Shown piece by piece: positions 26,464 to 35,914 of a stretch of 64,000 nucleotides of DNA (position 1 is its first letter; the number at the start of each line of letters is the position of its first letter). Origin of the DNA: Thiotrichaceae bacterium (lineage in GTDB: Bacteria > Pseudomonadota > Gammaproteobacteria > Beggiatoales > Beggiatoaceae). The stretch lies in NCBI GenBank assembly GCA_011391085.1, contig JAABRD010000006.1, forward strand, positions 62,001 through 126,000. Reading direction: 5' to 3'. The translations under genes were made by a program, and so were the position numbers. The notes beneath the pieces are model-generated. The model did no database searches. It was not told the origin of the DNA and saw only the letters and a program-made list of their open reading frames with translations.

Positions 26464-27240
26464 CTATACAGGTATCCAATCCGATTCAAAAGGTAAGTTC
26501 CCGATGCTACCTTCTGAACCGTTTCCATACCACACATAAAGTTCTCCAGTGCCTAGATTCCACCAGAGAATATCGGCCAGTCCATCACCATCGTAATCAT
26601 CTGCGGTAAATGGTATCCAATTCGTTTCGATAGGTACGCCGCTCACAGGAAATTGGTCGCCGCCGGTAATCCATTGATAGAGTTCGCCAGTTTCCAGGTT
26701 CCACCATAAAATATCGTCGAGTCCATCGCCATCAAAGTCAGCCGTGGTTACAGGAACCCACCCTGTTTCTGGATCGACTCCACCCAATGAACTTTCTGTA
26801 CCATCACCAAACCATACATAGAGTTCTCCCGTTTCCCAATTCCACCAGAGGATGTCACCATATTCATCGCCGTCTAGTTCGGCCCCACTGCCAGGAATCC
26901 AACCGGTGTCGATGGGTACAGAACCTAGAGGTCCGTCATTTCCATTGCCTAGCCAGACATAGACTTCGCCGGTGATGTCATTGCGCCAGAGTATATCTGG
27001 TTGGCTGTCATAGTCATAGTCATAGCATCCGAAGGCAACCCAGCCTGTGTCGGGTGGGACATTTCCATGGGGATAGCTATCCCGGCTAGTTGTCCATAAG
27101 TACAAATCACCCGTGGTAGAGTTGTGCCACAAAATGTCACCTTTATTGTCACCATCAAAGTCGCAGGTGGTGGCCCAGGTAGTTGTGGGGAGAGTGAGAA
27201 CAGAAAGGGTTAGACCAAGGATAGATTTTTTTAGTTTCAT
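26464..27240 (-). CDS. Exported FG-GAP/VCBS-like repeat protein
   Basis: A 258-residue protein with a signal peptide (1-23, ending TTWA) and five tandem repeats of about 46-48 residues. Each has a calcium-loop-like DFDGDGLDDILWWN, TGELYVW.G and .G.VP.(E/D)TGWIP. Such repeats form beta-propeller blades, but five blades and no other domain is a small version. It should be periplasmic or surface-exposed. The repeats are very regular, pointing to recent internal duplication. No partner gene is adjacent. Confidence 0.85.
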   Translation of the reverse strand: MKLKKSILGLTLSVLTLPTTTWATTCDFDGDNKGDILWHNSTTGDLYLWTTSRDSYPHGNVPPDTGWVAFGCYDYDYDSQPDILWRNDITGEVYVWLGNGNDGPLGSVPIDTGWIPGSGAELDGDEYGDILWWNWETGELYVWFGDGTESSLGGVDPETGWVPVTTADFDGDGLDDILWWNLETGELYQWITGGDQFPVSGVPIETNWIPFTADDYDGDGLADILWWNLGTGELYVWYGNGSEGSIGNLPFESDWIPV

Positions 27241-27720
27241 AGAGGATGTCTCTGTTGTTGAATTGATAGAATCAGGAGTTCAAAGCTATGCTTTGGACTC
27301 CTGATTATCTGATTATTTAATAAGTGTAGCAAACTGATAGAAGGGAGTCAATGTTTTCAATTCAACAGGGGGGATCGTTTGCATGGGGTGGAAGGTAAGA
27401 GAATTGTTGTCAGGGCTTACGCAACCACTTTTGTAACTCGTTGAGTTGACCTCCCTATTCCTCAATGCTATTAAGTTAAGGTACGTTGGAGTGGAGGCTT
27501 TAGCCGGCCTTCGGTAGGCGCCCCGCAATTTGAGTGGGGGGTGATGCCTACGGCCGGCCGGCTAAAGCCTCCACTCCACCGGGATTTTCCTTAACTTAAT
27601 GGCATTGAGGCTTTAGCCGGTGGGGGCAGAACAGAATATTAAAATCGCAATGCTCCTCATCGGCTAAAGCCTCTAGTCCACCTTTAATTTTTTCCATTTT
27701 CCATTCTCCATTCATTCTGT
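27241..27720. repeat. Repeat-filled gap upstream of gspE
   Basis: An AGGAGTTCAAAGCTATGCTT palindrome (27270-27303), about 150 bases without recognised content, a large nested E palindrome (27486-27580), a second E hairpin (about 27605-27682) and a TTTTCCATTTTCCATTCTCC array that ends at the gspE start codon. Confidence 0.75.
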
Positions 27721-29184
27721 ATGACCCTAAACTTACCTTTTACTTTTGCCAAACGTCACGGCGTTATTGTCACTCAGTTGGAAGAAAATAGCGCGACGGT
27801 TTGTTATCGCCCAGAAATAACGTTTCAAACGTTAAATGAGGTGCGACGGTGGGTGGGGAGACCTTTGAATTTACAAGCGGTGTCGCTACCGCAGTTTGAG
27901 ACGTTATTGACCACTTACTATGAACACAAAGCTTCTCACTCGATGCAATCGATGGAAGGTTTGGGGGAGGAATTAAACTTATTTGAAGTAGCCCAGCAAT
28001 TGTCTTCTGAACCAGAAGATTTGTTGGAAAGCGATGACGATGCGCCGATTATTCGTTTGATTAATGCGTTGTTTTCCGAAGCTATCAAAGAAAATGCGTC
28101 GGATATTCACATTGAACCTTTTGAGACGCGGTTAGTGGTGCGTTTTCGGGTGGATGGTGTGTTGCGTGAAGTGTTACAACCTCGCCGGGTGTTAGCACCG
28201 TTATTGGCGTCGCGAATCAAAGTTATGGCAAAATTGGATATAGCAGAAAAACGATTGCCTCAAGATGGACGAATTTCGTTGCGAATCGCCGGGCGGGCCG
28301 TGGATGTGCGCGTCTCAACCATTCCCTGTGGGCATGGGGAACGGGTGGTGTTACGTTTGTTAGATAAACAAGCGGGACGGTTGGATTTGGAACAGTTGGG
28401 AATGGCAACTGAGACGTTGGGGCGGTTGCGTGATCTGTTGCAAAGTCCACATGGTATCATGTTAGTGACAGGTCCCACCGGTTCTGGGAAGACCACGAGT
28501 TTGTATGCGATGTTGAATTATTTGAATGACCGTAGTAGCAATATTATGACGGTGGAAGACCCTATCGAGTATTATTTGGATGGTGTTGGACAAACACAAG
28601 TGAATTTGAAGGTCGATATGACTTTTGCACGGGGATTACGGGCGATTTTGCGACAAGACCCAGACATCGTGATGGTGGGGGAGATTCGTGATGTGGAGAC
28701 GGCACAAATTGCAGTGCAAGCGAGTTTAACAGGGCATTTGGTGTTGTCAACGTTGCATACAAATACAGCGATTGGGGCGATGACGCGGTTACGAGATATG
28801 GGCATTGAAGCGTTTTTATTGTCCTCCAGCTTGGTTGGAGTGATGTCGCAACGCTTAGTACGTTTATTGTGTCCGCATTGCAAAATCCGTTATTCTGCCA
28901 ACCCAACCGAAATGCAGGTGTTACAATTACAGGAACCCACAATGTTACATACTCATGGGGGATGTGAAAAGTGCAATTTAATTGGCTATCGTGGGCGGAC
29001 GGGAATTTATGAGTTAGTGGGAATCGATAATACCTTGCGTACTATGATTCATGATGTGGCTGGGCAACATCTTTTGGAAACGTATGCCCATCAACATAGT
29101 CCTGACTTGCAACAAGATGGTATTCGGCGAGTGTTGGCAGGGGATACCACATTTGAGGAGTTGTTGAGGGTGACGAAAGAATAG
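27721..29184 (+). CDS. gspE: Type II secretion ATPase GspE
   Basis: A 487-residue hexameric secretion ATPase that powers pseudopilus assembly on the inner membrane through GspL. An N1E-like domain precedes SDIHIEPFE, Walker A GPTGSGKTTS (about 249-258), the Asp box MTVEDPIEY, Walker B DIVMVGEIRD and the His box STLHTN. The zinc tetracysteine motif is present (LCPHC...GCEKCNLIGYRGR). Length is normal. It stands alone; gspK is 18 kb away and no other gsp genes are in the window. The start directly follows a TCCATT array and no Shine-Dalgarno is seen. Confidence 0.97.
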   Translation: MTLNLPFTFAKRHGVIVTQLEENSATVCYRPEITFQTLNEVRRWVGRPLNLQAVSLPQFETLLTTYYEHKASHSMQSMEGLGEELNLFEVAQQLSSEPEDLLESDDDAPIIRLINALFSEAIKENASDIHIEPFETRLVVRFRVDGVLREVLQPRRVLAPLLASRIKVMAKLDIAEKRLPQDGRISLRIAGRAVDVRVSTIPCGHGERVVLRLLDKQAGRLDLEQLGMATETLGRLRDLLQSPHGIMLVTGPTGSGKTTSLYAMLNYLNDRSSNIMTVEDPIEYYLDGVGQTQVNLKVDMTFARGLRAILRQDPDIVMVGEIRDVETAQIAVQASLTGHLVLSTLHTNTAIGAMTRLRDMGIEAFLLSSSLVGVMSQRLVRLLCPHCKIRYSANPTEMQVLQLQEPTMLHTHGGCEKCNLIGYRGRTGIYELVGIDNTLRTMIHDVAGQHLLETYAHQHSPDLQQDGIRRVLAGDTTFEELLRVTKE

Positions 29185-29185
29185 T

Positions 29186-29395
29186 GTGATAGCGGTTTTA
29201 GTGGATAGTGGATAGCGGTTTTAGTGGATAGTGGATAGTGGATAGTGGAAAAATAAGGGGGGTGGACTAGAGGCTTTAGCCGGAGACGTGCCCCTGCCAC
29301 CGGCTGAAGCCTCTAGTCCCGCATATTATCATTCTCCACTATCCACTATCCATTCTCCACTATCCACTATCCATTCTCCACTATCCACTAATTGC
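29186..29395. repeat. Composite palindrome: TAGTGGATAG arrays around an E hairpin
   Basis: GTGGATAGTGG array (29186-29247), E hairpin (29267-29319) and inverse CCACTATCCATTCTCC array (to about 29392). The same architecture and the same loop AGACGTGCCCCTGCCAC as at 7003-7058. Confidence 0.88.
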
Positions 29396-29462
29396 CATCC
29401 CCACCCATTTCAAGTATCATAAAGACGGTCACCGTTGAAAAATAACAATAAAGGTAGGTAAG

Positions 29463-30233
29463 ATGTCAAAATCTTCTCTCATTGTGGCAATCTTATGGAT
29501 TGCTTTATGTATTATCTCGTTTGGCTTATGGGTGTCATTTGCGGCCACAGAGGCTTATGACATCTATTTATATTACTCAAGCACACTAGAATTTGCCACC
29601 GCTTCCGTGGCGGCTTTCTTTTGCTACCATAATCTGAGGTTTTTTTCACCACGGGATCCAATACGAAAGGCTTGGTTATTTTTGAGTCGAGGACTCTCAT
29701 TTTGGAGTTTAGGGGCACTACTCAATTTACTTTATCCTCTCACGCACGAGAGTATAAAATCCCCTTTTCCTTGGTACTCCGATCTGGGCTATTTGATGTT
29801 CATTCCATTTGTGTTGGCAGCATTGATAGTACTTAGAATGAGTGCTAATGTGTCTGCCCCCTTTTGGGCCTGGATAGTCGCTTTCGTGATGGCCATGCTG
29901 ATTTCTGGCATCGTGCTGGTAATCAATGCGGAAACGCTGAAAGAGATAGGAATTGCAGCATTTATGGCTACAATGGCTTATGTCGTGGTGAATCCCATGT
30001 TATTGGCAATGATTATAGTCACTGCATCAGTCCTGATAGGCCACCCCATTTGTCGCCCCTGGTGGATGGCTTTGGCAGGATTGTTTTTACTTTCCATGGG
30101 CAACTTTCTGCACGTACTCTTTCACAATTTGGGTCAACAGCCAGCAATTTTGCTAGACCTCGTTTGGCCGGTTTCTTTTGGAATGATTGCGGTAGCGGCT
30201 ACCATGACGTGTTCCATTTATCGAAAAACCTAG
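29463..30233 (+). CDS. Polytopic membrane protein of unknown function
   Basis: A 256-residue integral membrane protein with seven to eight hydrophobic segments (about 6-28, 40-58, 76-96, 104-125, 132-155, 163-190, 200-220 and 228-250). AAGGTAGGTAAG precedes the ATG. The layout resembles the membrane sensory module at the N-terminus of some kinases or diguanylate cyclases, but no output domain follows and the frame ends with a normal stop. No family was recognised. A strong terminator follows at 30332. Confidence 0.75.
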   Translation: MSKSSLIVAILWIALCIISFGLWVSFAATEAYDIYLYYSSTLEFATASVAAFFCYHNLRFFSPRDPIRKAWLFLSRGLSFWSLGALLNLLYPLTHESIKSPFPWYSDLGYLMFIPFVLAALIVLRMSANVSAPFWAWIVAFVMAMLISGIVLVINAETLKEIGIAAFMATMAYVVVNPMLLAMIIVTASVLIGHPICRPWWMALAGLFLLSMGNFLHVLFHNLGQQPAILLDLVWPVSFGMIAVAATMTCSIYRKT

Positions 30234-30331
30234 TTGGGAACTGCAAATATAAATTTGTGGTTTACTAAAATATACTTCAGGAACCATTTAAAGGTTAAGT
30301 TTGCCTCCACTGTTAAGGTTTGGCAATGTTC

Positions 30332-30371
30332 AGCTTTCCTAAACTTAAAAAGTTTAGGAAAGCTATCTTTT
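30332..30371 (+). terminator. Rho-independent terminator after the membrane protein gene
   Basis: Perfect 15-bp stem AGCTTTCCTAAACTT with its complement, AAA loop, then ATCTTTT. It lies about 100 bases downstream of the stop codon at 30233. Confidence 0.75.
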
Positions 30372-30379
30372 AAACAAAA

Positions 30380-30551
30380 TCGGTGATGTTCACTTCTGGA
30401 TGAACTGTGATGGATGTGATGAATGTGATAAGCATGATGAATAGACGCCGTCATCCTCATTCTTTCTAATCACATACATCATACCTATCACGCACATCAC
30501 AGTTCAACCCCAGAGTTCATCACTCTCAAAACACATTTACGGAGAACCTCC
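30380..30551. other. Imperfect palindrome upstream of the NDUFA9-like gene
   Basis: TGAACTGTGATGGATGTGATG near 30402 and the inverse ATCACGCACATCACAGTTCA near 30496 form a long imperfect inverted repeat around GACGCCGTCATCCTCATTC. It is similar in style but not sequence to the A core. No ORF. Confidence 0.5.
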
Positions 30552-31526
30552 ATGCGCAAAATTTGTCTCTTAGGTGGCACTGGCTTTATCGGCAAACACC
30601 TTGCCAATCGTCTCGTAAACCAAGGTTATCGAGTACGAGTCTTAACGCGACAACGTGAAAAACATCGCGACTTATTGGTGCTACCAACCCTCGAATTGGT
30701 CTCTGCCAACGTCTATGATCAAGAACAACTTAAAGCAAATTTAAGAGGTTGTGACGCCGTCATCAATCTTGTTGGCATCCTCAACGAAACAAGCTGTGAC
30801 GGGGCTGGGTTTCGCAAAGCCCATGTCGAATTGCCGCAAAAAGTGGTGGCTGCCTGTCAAGCCAATCAGATTCCGCGGTTATTGCATCTCAGTGCCCTTC
30901 ATGCGGATGCTACCAACGGACCTAGTCACTATTTACGAACCAAAGGTGAAGGTGAAAATATTGTTCATGCCAGCGGTCTCAATGTGACCAGTTTTCGGCC
31001 CTCGGTGATTTTTGGGGAAGATGATTCCTTCTTTAATCGATTTGCGACTTTACTACGCCTCTCAGCGACTGCCTCCCTGGGCATTTTGCCGGTGACATTT
31101 ATGCTACCCAGTGCCGCTGCCAAATTTGCCCCGGTTTGGGTCGCAGATGTCATCGACGTGATGGTACAAACTTTGGAGGAACCGAAACATTTTGGACAAC
31201 GTTATCATCTGTGTGGTCCTAAAGTGTATACTCTACAAGAACTGGTTGCTTACACGGCCAAACTGGTTAACCTCAACGCTTTGATTATTCCTTTGAATGA
31301 CAATTTTTCAAGATTAACAGCGCGAGTCATGGAATATGTCCCAGGCAAACCATTTTCCATGGACAACTACCTCTCTTCTCAAGTGGACAGCGTCTGTAGC
31401 GAAAATCATTTTTCGCAATTGGGAATCGAACCGCATTCCATAGAAGCGGTGATGCCCAGATATTTTACTTACTCTGCCAACAAGGCAAAACAGTATTCAC
31501 AGTTTCGGTATTATGCACGTCGGTAA
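30552..31526 (+). CDS. NDUFA9-like NAD(P)-binding SDR protein
   Basis: A 324-residue atypical short-chain dehydrogenase. The N-terminal Rossmann motif is LLGGTGFIGKHLANRL (about 5-20), followed by CDAVINLVGIL and HLSALHADATNGPSHYLRTKGEGE, where Y and K replace the usual YxxxK at the typical position. This is the pattern of bacterial relatives of the complex I subunit NDUFA9, often annotated as complex I-associated or sugar-epimerase-like. Activity is unknown. GGAGAACCTCC precedes the ATG. It is followed by repeats and then cca. Confidence 0.9.
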   Translation: MRKICLLGGTGFIGKHLANRLVNQGYRVRVLTRQREKHRDLLVLPTLELVSANVYDQEQLKANLRGCDAVINLVGILNETSCDGAGFRKAHVELPQKVVAACQANQIPRLLHLSALHADATNGPSHYLRTKGEGENIVHASGLNVTSFRPSVIFGEDDSFFNRFATLLRLSATASLGILPVTFMLPSAAAKFAPVWVADVIDVMVQTLEEPKHFGQRYHLCGPKVYTLQELVAYTAKLVNLNALIIPLNDNFSRLTARVMEYVPGKPFSMDNYLSSQVDSVCSENHFSQLGIEPHSIEAVMPRYFTYSANKAKQYSQFRYYARR

Positions 31527-31531
31527 ACGGT

Positions 31532-31680
31532 TCTACCCTCACCCCCGGGCCCTCTCCCAGGGGGGAGAGGAGAGTCTCAAACATAGTAGGGTGCGTCCTA
31601 CGCACCACTCTGGCACCCTGCACTTTCCCAAATGGTGCGTGATGGTGCGTGGGACGCACCCTACCTTAAAAAATCACAAG
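31532..31680. repeat. Repeat pair between the SDR gene and cca
   Basis: A CCCTCACCCCCGGGCCCTCTC half hairpin (31535-31569) and a palindrome GTAGGGTGCGTCCTACGCACC...GGTGCGTGGGACGCACCCTAC (31588-31665; in parts GTAGGGTGCGTCC and GGACGCACCCTAC). An ORF reads through it into cca but is repeat-derived. Confidence 0.75.
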
Positions 31681-31689
31681 AAACCCACT

Positions 31690-32958
31690 ATGCAAATCTA
31701 TCAAGTTGGTGGCGCAGTGCGTGATAAACTTCTGGGAATCCCTTGTCAAGACCAAGACTGGGTCGTCGTCGGCGCCTCCCCAGAAGAGTTGTTAGCCCTG
31801 GGCTACACACGGGTCGGAAAAGACTTCCCGGTCTTTTTACATGCCGTCACTCATGAAGAATATGCCCTCGCCCGTACCGAAAGAAAAACCCAACCTGGTT
31901 ACACCGGTTTTGAAGTGTATGCTTCGCCCGACGTCACCTTGAAGGATGACTTACGGCGGCGAGATTTGACCATCAATGCCATGGCGGAAGACGCCGCTGG
32001 TAACTTGATGGATCCATTCAACGGTCTAGCCGACTTGCGGGCCGGTGTGTTGCGCCACGTATCCCCCGCGTTTGTGGAAGACCCAGTGCGCATTTTACGA
32101 GTTGCCCGGTTTGCGGCCCGGTGGAATTTCCGAGTAGCTGAGGAAACGTTAACCTTGATGAAAGAAATGGTACACCAAGGTGAGGTCGACGCCTTAGTGG
32201 CTGAACGAGTGTGGCAAGAAACTGTGCGGGCCTTAGGCGAACCGCACCCAGATGTATTTATTCAAGTCTTACGAGATTGTGGGGCACTGGCGCGAATCTT
32301 CCCAGAAATTGACCGCCTCTTTGGCATCCCCCAACCGCCCCAATATCATCCAGAAGTTGACACCGGCCAGCACCTTCTGCTATGTTTACAACAAGCGTGT
32401 CAGATGACGAAAGATACTCAAATCCTGTTTGCCGTTCTTACCCACGACGTTGGCAAAGGCACCACGCCAGATGACCAATGGCCACATCACATTGAACACG
32501 AAACTCGCGGTATTCCGTTAATAGAAGACCTCTGCATACGCTACCGCATTCCGACTCAATATCGTGACCTGGCCATTCTCGTGGCCCGTTACCATAGCCA
32601 CTGTCACCAGGCGGAGGAACTGAAACGCAAGACGTTACTGAAAACCTTGCAACACTTAGATGCCTTCCGTCGTCCACACCGCTTTGCCCAATTTTTACTC
32701 GCCTGCGAAGCCGATTCCCGTGGCCGCTTAGGCTTTGAAAATCGCCCATATCCTCAAGCGGACCTCTTTCGCCGCGCATTTCAGATTGCCAGTCAAGTCG
32801 ATGTGACCACCATTGTGGCCGCCGGCTTTCAAGGAGAAGCAATCGCTGAGGAACTGTACCGGCGCCGCTTACGTGCTTTAGCCCAACAACTTAAATCTCA
32901 TCACCCAAACCAGGAAGTGTCTAACATGGAAGACACTCACTGGAATCCAAATCTGTAG
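31690..32958 (+). CDS. cca: CCA tRNA nucleotidyltransferase (multifunctional)
   Basis: A 422-residue enzyme that builds or repairs the 3' CCA of tRNAs. ATG 31690 gives the normal N-terminus MQIYQVGGAVRDKLLG; the frame upstream is repeat. Motif A is QDQDWVVVGA (catalytic DxD), RRDLTINAMA and the PLRVARF-like region VRILRVARFAARW follow. The C-terminal HD domain, as in gammaproteobacterial Cca with phosphatase/phosphodiesterase activity, shows LTHDVGKG and the later ARYHSHCH. Length matches the E. coli type (about 412). Stands alone on the plus strand. Confidence 0.96.
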   Translation: MQIYQVGGAVRDKLLGIPCQDQDWVVVGASPEELLALGYTRVGKDFPVFLHAVTHEEYALARTERKTQPGYTGFEVYASPDVTLKDDLRRRDLTINAMAEDAAGNLMDPFNGLADLRAGVLRHVSPAFVEDPVRILRVARFAARWNFRVAEETLTLMKEMVHQGEVDALVAERVWQETVRALGEPHPDVFIQVLRDCGALARIFPEIDRLFGIPQPPQYHPEVDTGQHLLLCLQQACQMTKDTQILFAVLTHDVGKGTTPDDQWPHHIEHETRGIPLIEDLCIRYRIPTQYRDLAILVARYHSHCHQAEELKRKTLLKTLQHLDAFRRPHRFAQFLLACEADSRGRLGFENRPYPQADLFRRAFQIASQVDVTTIVAAGFQGEAIAEELYRRRLRALAQQLKSHHPNQEVSNMEDTHWNPNL

Positions 32959-32980
32959 ATTTGGCCAGAGAAAACTATAT

Positions 32981-34153
32981 ATGTCAGAAGAAAGTATTGA
33001 TTTAAAAAATGCCAAAGTTCTGATGGTAGATGATACCCCCGCGAACATTGATTTGCTACATAAAATTTTGTCCAATCAAGGTTACAAGTTATCCTTTGCG
33101 ACCAGCGGCGAAAAAGCGCTAAAAATTATCTATCGTACCCCACCCAATCTGATTTTACTTGACGTGATGATGCCTGGGATGGATGGTTTTGAAGTCTGCC
33201 GAATCTTAAAATCACAAAAGGAGACTCAAGATATCCCCGTGATTTTTATGACTGCGCTGACTGACACCGTCGATAAAGTAAAAGGTTTCAATGTGGGCGC
33301 CGTAGATTACATCACCAAACCCATTCAAAGTGAAGAACTCTTAGCGCGAGTCAGTACGCACTTAAAACTGCAAGCCCACGTCATTGAACTGAAGAAACGT
33401 AATTTGGAAAGTGAACAAGCCCGCTTTGCGGCCGAATCTGCCAGTCGGGCCAAAAGTTCCTTCTTAGCCAACATGAGTCATGAACTCCGCACTCCTCTCA
33501 ATGCAATTATTGGCTATACGGACCTAGTTCAAGAAGAAGCGTCGGACCTGGGTTATGAAACCATCATCACCGATTTGACGAAAATTCAGACGGCGGCGAA
33601 ACAATTGTTAGGCATTATCAGTGATGTTCTTGACATCACGAAAATTGAAGCCGATAAAATGGAAACCAATCCTTCGGAATTTGACGTATCCCATTTAATT
33701 AAAGATGTCATCACCGTGATACGACCGAGTCTCATGGACGGTAAACACTTCTTAAAAGTTAACTGTCCTCCTGAGATTGGCACTTTCTATACGGATGCGA
33801 TTAAAGTTCAACAAATCCTCTTCAATCTTCTCAATAATGCCGTGAAATTTACCAGACAAGGGACGATTACATTGACGGTGAATCGTTCCGCGCAGGAGAT
33901 GACGTTTCAAGTTGCTGATACAGGCATAGGTATCCCTGCAAATAAGTTAAGCATCATTTTTCAACCATTTACTCAAGCGGATAGTTCCCACACCCGTGAA
34001 TTTGGAGGCACTGGATTGGGGTTAACCATCTGTAAGCACTACTGTGATATGATGGAAGGACATATTACAGTGGAAAGCGAGGTAGGTAAGGGAAGCAAAT
34101 TCACCGTCAGGTTGCCTTTTCAAAATGCGACACAGCCAATTTCTTCTAAGTAG
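32981..34153 (+). CDS. Response-regulator/histidine kinase fusion
   Basis: A 390-residue cytosolic protein with an N-terminal receiver (D61 in [14 protein letters not shown] near 110 in YITKP), a short coiled linker, HisKA with [15 protein letters not shown] (His about 167) and HATPase_c (LLNNAVKFT, DTGIGIP, GGTGLGL). The receiver-first order suggests that an upstream kinase controls it. It is a clear paralogue of the first two-thirds of the hybrid kinase at 44436, with almost the same receiver text ([21 protein letters not shown]). Only 22 bases separate it from cca. Output partner unknown. Confidence 0.93.
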   Translation: MSEESIDLKNAKVLMVDDTPANIDLLHKILSNQGYKLSFATSGEKALKIIYRTPPNLILLDVMMPGMDGFEVCRILKSQKETQDIPVIFMTALTDTVDKVKGFNVGAVDYITKPIQSEELLARVSTHLKLQAHVIELKKRNLESEQARFAAESASRAKSSFLANMSHELRTPLNAIIGYTDLVQEEASDLGYETIITDLTKIQTAAKQLLGIISDVLDITKIEADKMETNPSEFDVSHLIKDVITVIRPSLMDGKHFLKVNCPPEIGTFYTDAIKVQQILFNLLNNAVKFTRQGTITLTVNRSAQEMTFQVADTGIGIPANKLSIIFQPFTQADSSHTREFGGTGLGLTICKHYCDMMEGHITVESEVGKGSKFTVRLPFQNATQPISSK

Positions 34154-34225
34154 CAAGTTACTTTATGGTTAACGACCTTTGGGTATTTTTCGACCACCCC
34201 AAAGGTCTGTCAATAATGAATAAGG

Positions 34226-34390
34226 GGTAGTGATACAATGTGGGTGAAATGTCTGAACTCTGATTTAAATGATTTTCAGATGGACTATGATTAGTCAAGC
34301 CTCCTTTCATAGCCTTCATTTAATCATCTCAATCAGAGTTCAAGACCTAAGAGAAACCGCACGATATTTCACCCAGATTGCATCACTACC
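34226..34390. mobile_element. A element A6 (165 bp)
   Basis: GGTAGTGATACAATGTGGG...TTGCATCACTACC with the common AT-rich palindromic core. Flanks GAATAAGG and GAACAAAG match at six of eight bases, consistent with an older insertion. Confidence 0.8.
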
Positions 34391-34420
34391 GAACAAAGAA
34401 TGAATAAGAAAAACACCGCT

Positions 34421-34516
34421 GGAGTGGAGGCTTTAGCCGGCTGGCGGTAGGCACACTCCATGTCTCAAGACAAGGGGAATGCCTACTGCCAGCCGGCTAA
34501 AGCCTCCACTCCAGCG
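34421..34516. repeat. Nested E palindrome
   Basis: GGAGTGGAGGCTTTAGCCGG with its complement, enclosing GGCGGTAGGC...GCCTACTGCC. Related to 13380-13490 and 27486-27580. Confidence 0.85.
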
Positions 34517-34533
34517 ATGTTTCATTTCATTAT

Positions 34534-35046
34534 TCATTGCAGACGGCGCACTTGCCAGGTAGGACTCCCTTCCTCATTCATTAGTTGATGACGAATTAAC
34601 CATTCCCGGGCCTCCTCTGCATCTTGTTCAAACCAAGCGCGACTGTTACCGAGACGAAAGCTATAACCCCAAGCGTCCATATCGGTCCACATTCGTGCTT
34701 TACCCATTTCTGGTAAACCATCGGCCAACACAATTTGTAAATAACAGACTGCATTCTCCTCCTCATACTCGCCTCCCGCATCCGTATGTAAACCTTGGCG
34801 CCGCACTTCATCCATACAAATGCAATGACAAGCCTCATGTAACAGCGAATGAATGGGCGTATCAGAACGTACCAACACTTGCGTCCCAATCAACCCGGCC
34901 TCACTGTCACCCCAAAAACTGCCAGGAATCGAGGCGTCATTTTCCACCATGACGAGAGTCAAACCAAAACGTTTTAAGAGAGAATGCAAAGTTGTGAAGG
35001 GGACTTGGGAACAGGTTAATACTGAAATTGATTTGGAATGGTTCAT
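34534..35046 (-). CDS. HExxH putative metalloprotein, uncharacterised
   Basis: A 170-residue protein with no signal peptide. HEACH (about residues 70-74) matches the zinc-binding HExxH pattern, and an acidic EYEEENAVCYLQ about 20 residues later could supply the third ligand, as in gluzincin-type peptidases such as ImmA/IrrE relatives. The rest has no recognised domain. AGAAGAAC lies upstream of the ATG. No neighbouring regulator or toxin pairs with it. Peptidase activity is a guess from the motif alone. Confidence 0.7.
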   Translation of the reverse strand: MNHSKSISVLTCSQVPFTTLHSLLKRFGLTLVMVENDASIPGSFWGDSEAGLIGTQVLVRSDTPIHSLLHEACHCICMDEVRRQGLHTDAGGEYEEENAVCYLQIVLADGLPEMGKARMWTDMDAWGYSFRLGNSRAWFEQDAEEAREWLIRHQLMNEEGSPTWQVRRLQ

Positions 35047-35495
35047 CGTTGTTCTTCTTCATAATTGAGTCGTTATTGTGATGGTCATAATGTTACTGAG
35101 GCTTTAGTCGCAATGCCATTTAGAGATAAATACTCCCAAAATTAACCACCAGGTGGACTAGAGGCTTTAGCCGGAGGGTGCAGAACAGAATTGAAATCAC
35201 GGGTAGTGATGCAATCTGGGTAAAATATCGTGCGGTTTCTCTTAGGTCTTGAACTCTGATTGAAATGATTAAATGAGGACTATGAAAGGAGGCTTGACGA
35301 ATCATAGTCCATCTGAAAATCATTCTAATCAGAGTTCAGACAGTACACCCACATTGCATCACTACCAAATCACCGTGCCCCCCACCGGCTAAAGCCTCTA
35401 GTCCACCGCTATTTTAATTTCGGGGGGATGTTTTCCTTAACTTAATGGCATTGCGGCTAAAGCCTCTACTCCAATTTACTATTATTGCTACAACA
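35047..35495. repeat. Gap with an E hairpin interrupted by A7
   Basis: Half copies of the GAGGCTTTAGTCGCAATGCCA repeat, then an E hairpin whose arms (35153-35201 and 35367-35403) are separated by A7, then a TTAACTTAATGGCATTGCGGC half repeat and CAACACTACC, a lone D-type end. No gene. Confidence 0.8.
35202..35366. mobile_element. A element A7 (165 bp) inside an E hairpin
   Basis: Full-length A element. Flanks AAATCACG (35194-35201) and AAATCACC (35367-35374) form the 8-bp duplication. It lies in the loop of an E hairpin, so it is younger than that repeat. Confidence 0.88.
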
Positions 35496-35870
35496 CTACC
35501 TGTTATTCAACATCTGCTTAAATATCTCCGCCATCTTCTGTTCCACCTGCTGAACAGACAATTCTGGTTTATTATCCAGAGGTAACGGTTCTTCTGTGGG
35601 AGGAGGCTGAGGCGAGGACATGTTAGGTTCTTCCACAAACCGAAATGCCGTCGAGACATTTCTTTCCGAATGATTCTGCATCATCACTGGCTTTTCCTCA
35701 CAACGCCATTCATAATTATTTAACCGATTCGGGGCATCTTGTCTGTCAATATCTATCAACTCTGTCAAATGCGTCTGAATGAGGTGACTGAGAGTTGTCC
35801 CACGTTTTGCCGCATACTCCTGGGCGGCCCGCAAGAGAGAACTTTCAATAGCAATAGTCAAGTTTGGCAT
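35496..35870 (-). CDS. Small ribbon-helix-helix-type protein (DUF6364-like)
   Basis: About 124 residues from the ATG at 35870 (MPNLTIAIESSLLRAAQEYA). The N-terminal 45 residues look like a ribbon-helix-helix antitoxin (DUF6364-like). The rest is a low-complexity Pro/Glu-rich tail ending in a helical segment (VEQKMAEIFKQMLNN). An in-frame extension upstream to 36125 translates three E repeats (GLEALAGDVPQPPAKASSPT) and is not a real N-terminus. No toxin gene is adjacent, so it is an orphan. Function unknown beyond probable DNA binding. Confidence 0.7.
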   Translation of the reverse strand: MPNLTIAIESSLLRAAQEYAAKRGTTLSHLIQTHLTELIDIDRQDAPNRLNNYEWRCEEKPVMMQNHSERNVSTAFRFVEEPNMSSPQPPPTEEPLPLDNKPELSVQQVEQKMAEIFKQMLNNR

Positions 35871-35914
35871 GGACTTTAATGGAAAATGGAAAATGGATAA
35901 TATAGTAAATGTTG

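Noticed and set aside
31513-31689. 59-residue N-terminal extension of Cca
   Set aside because: It is translated repeat DNA; the family N-terminus begins at ATG 31690.
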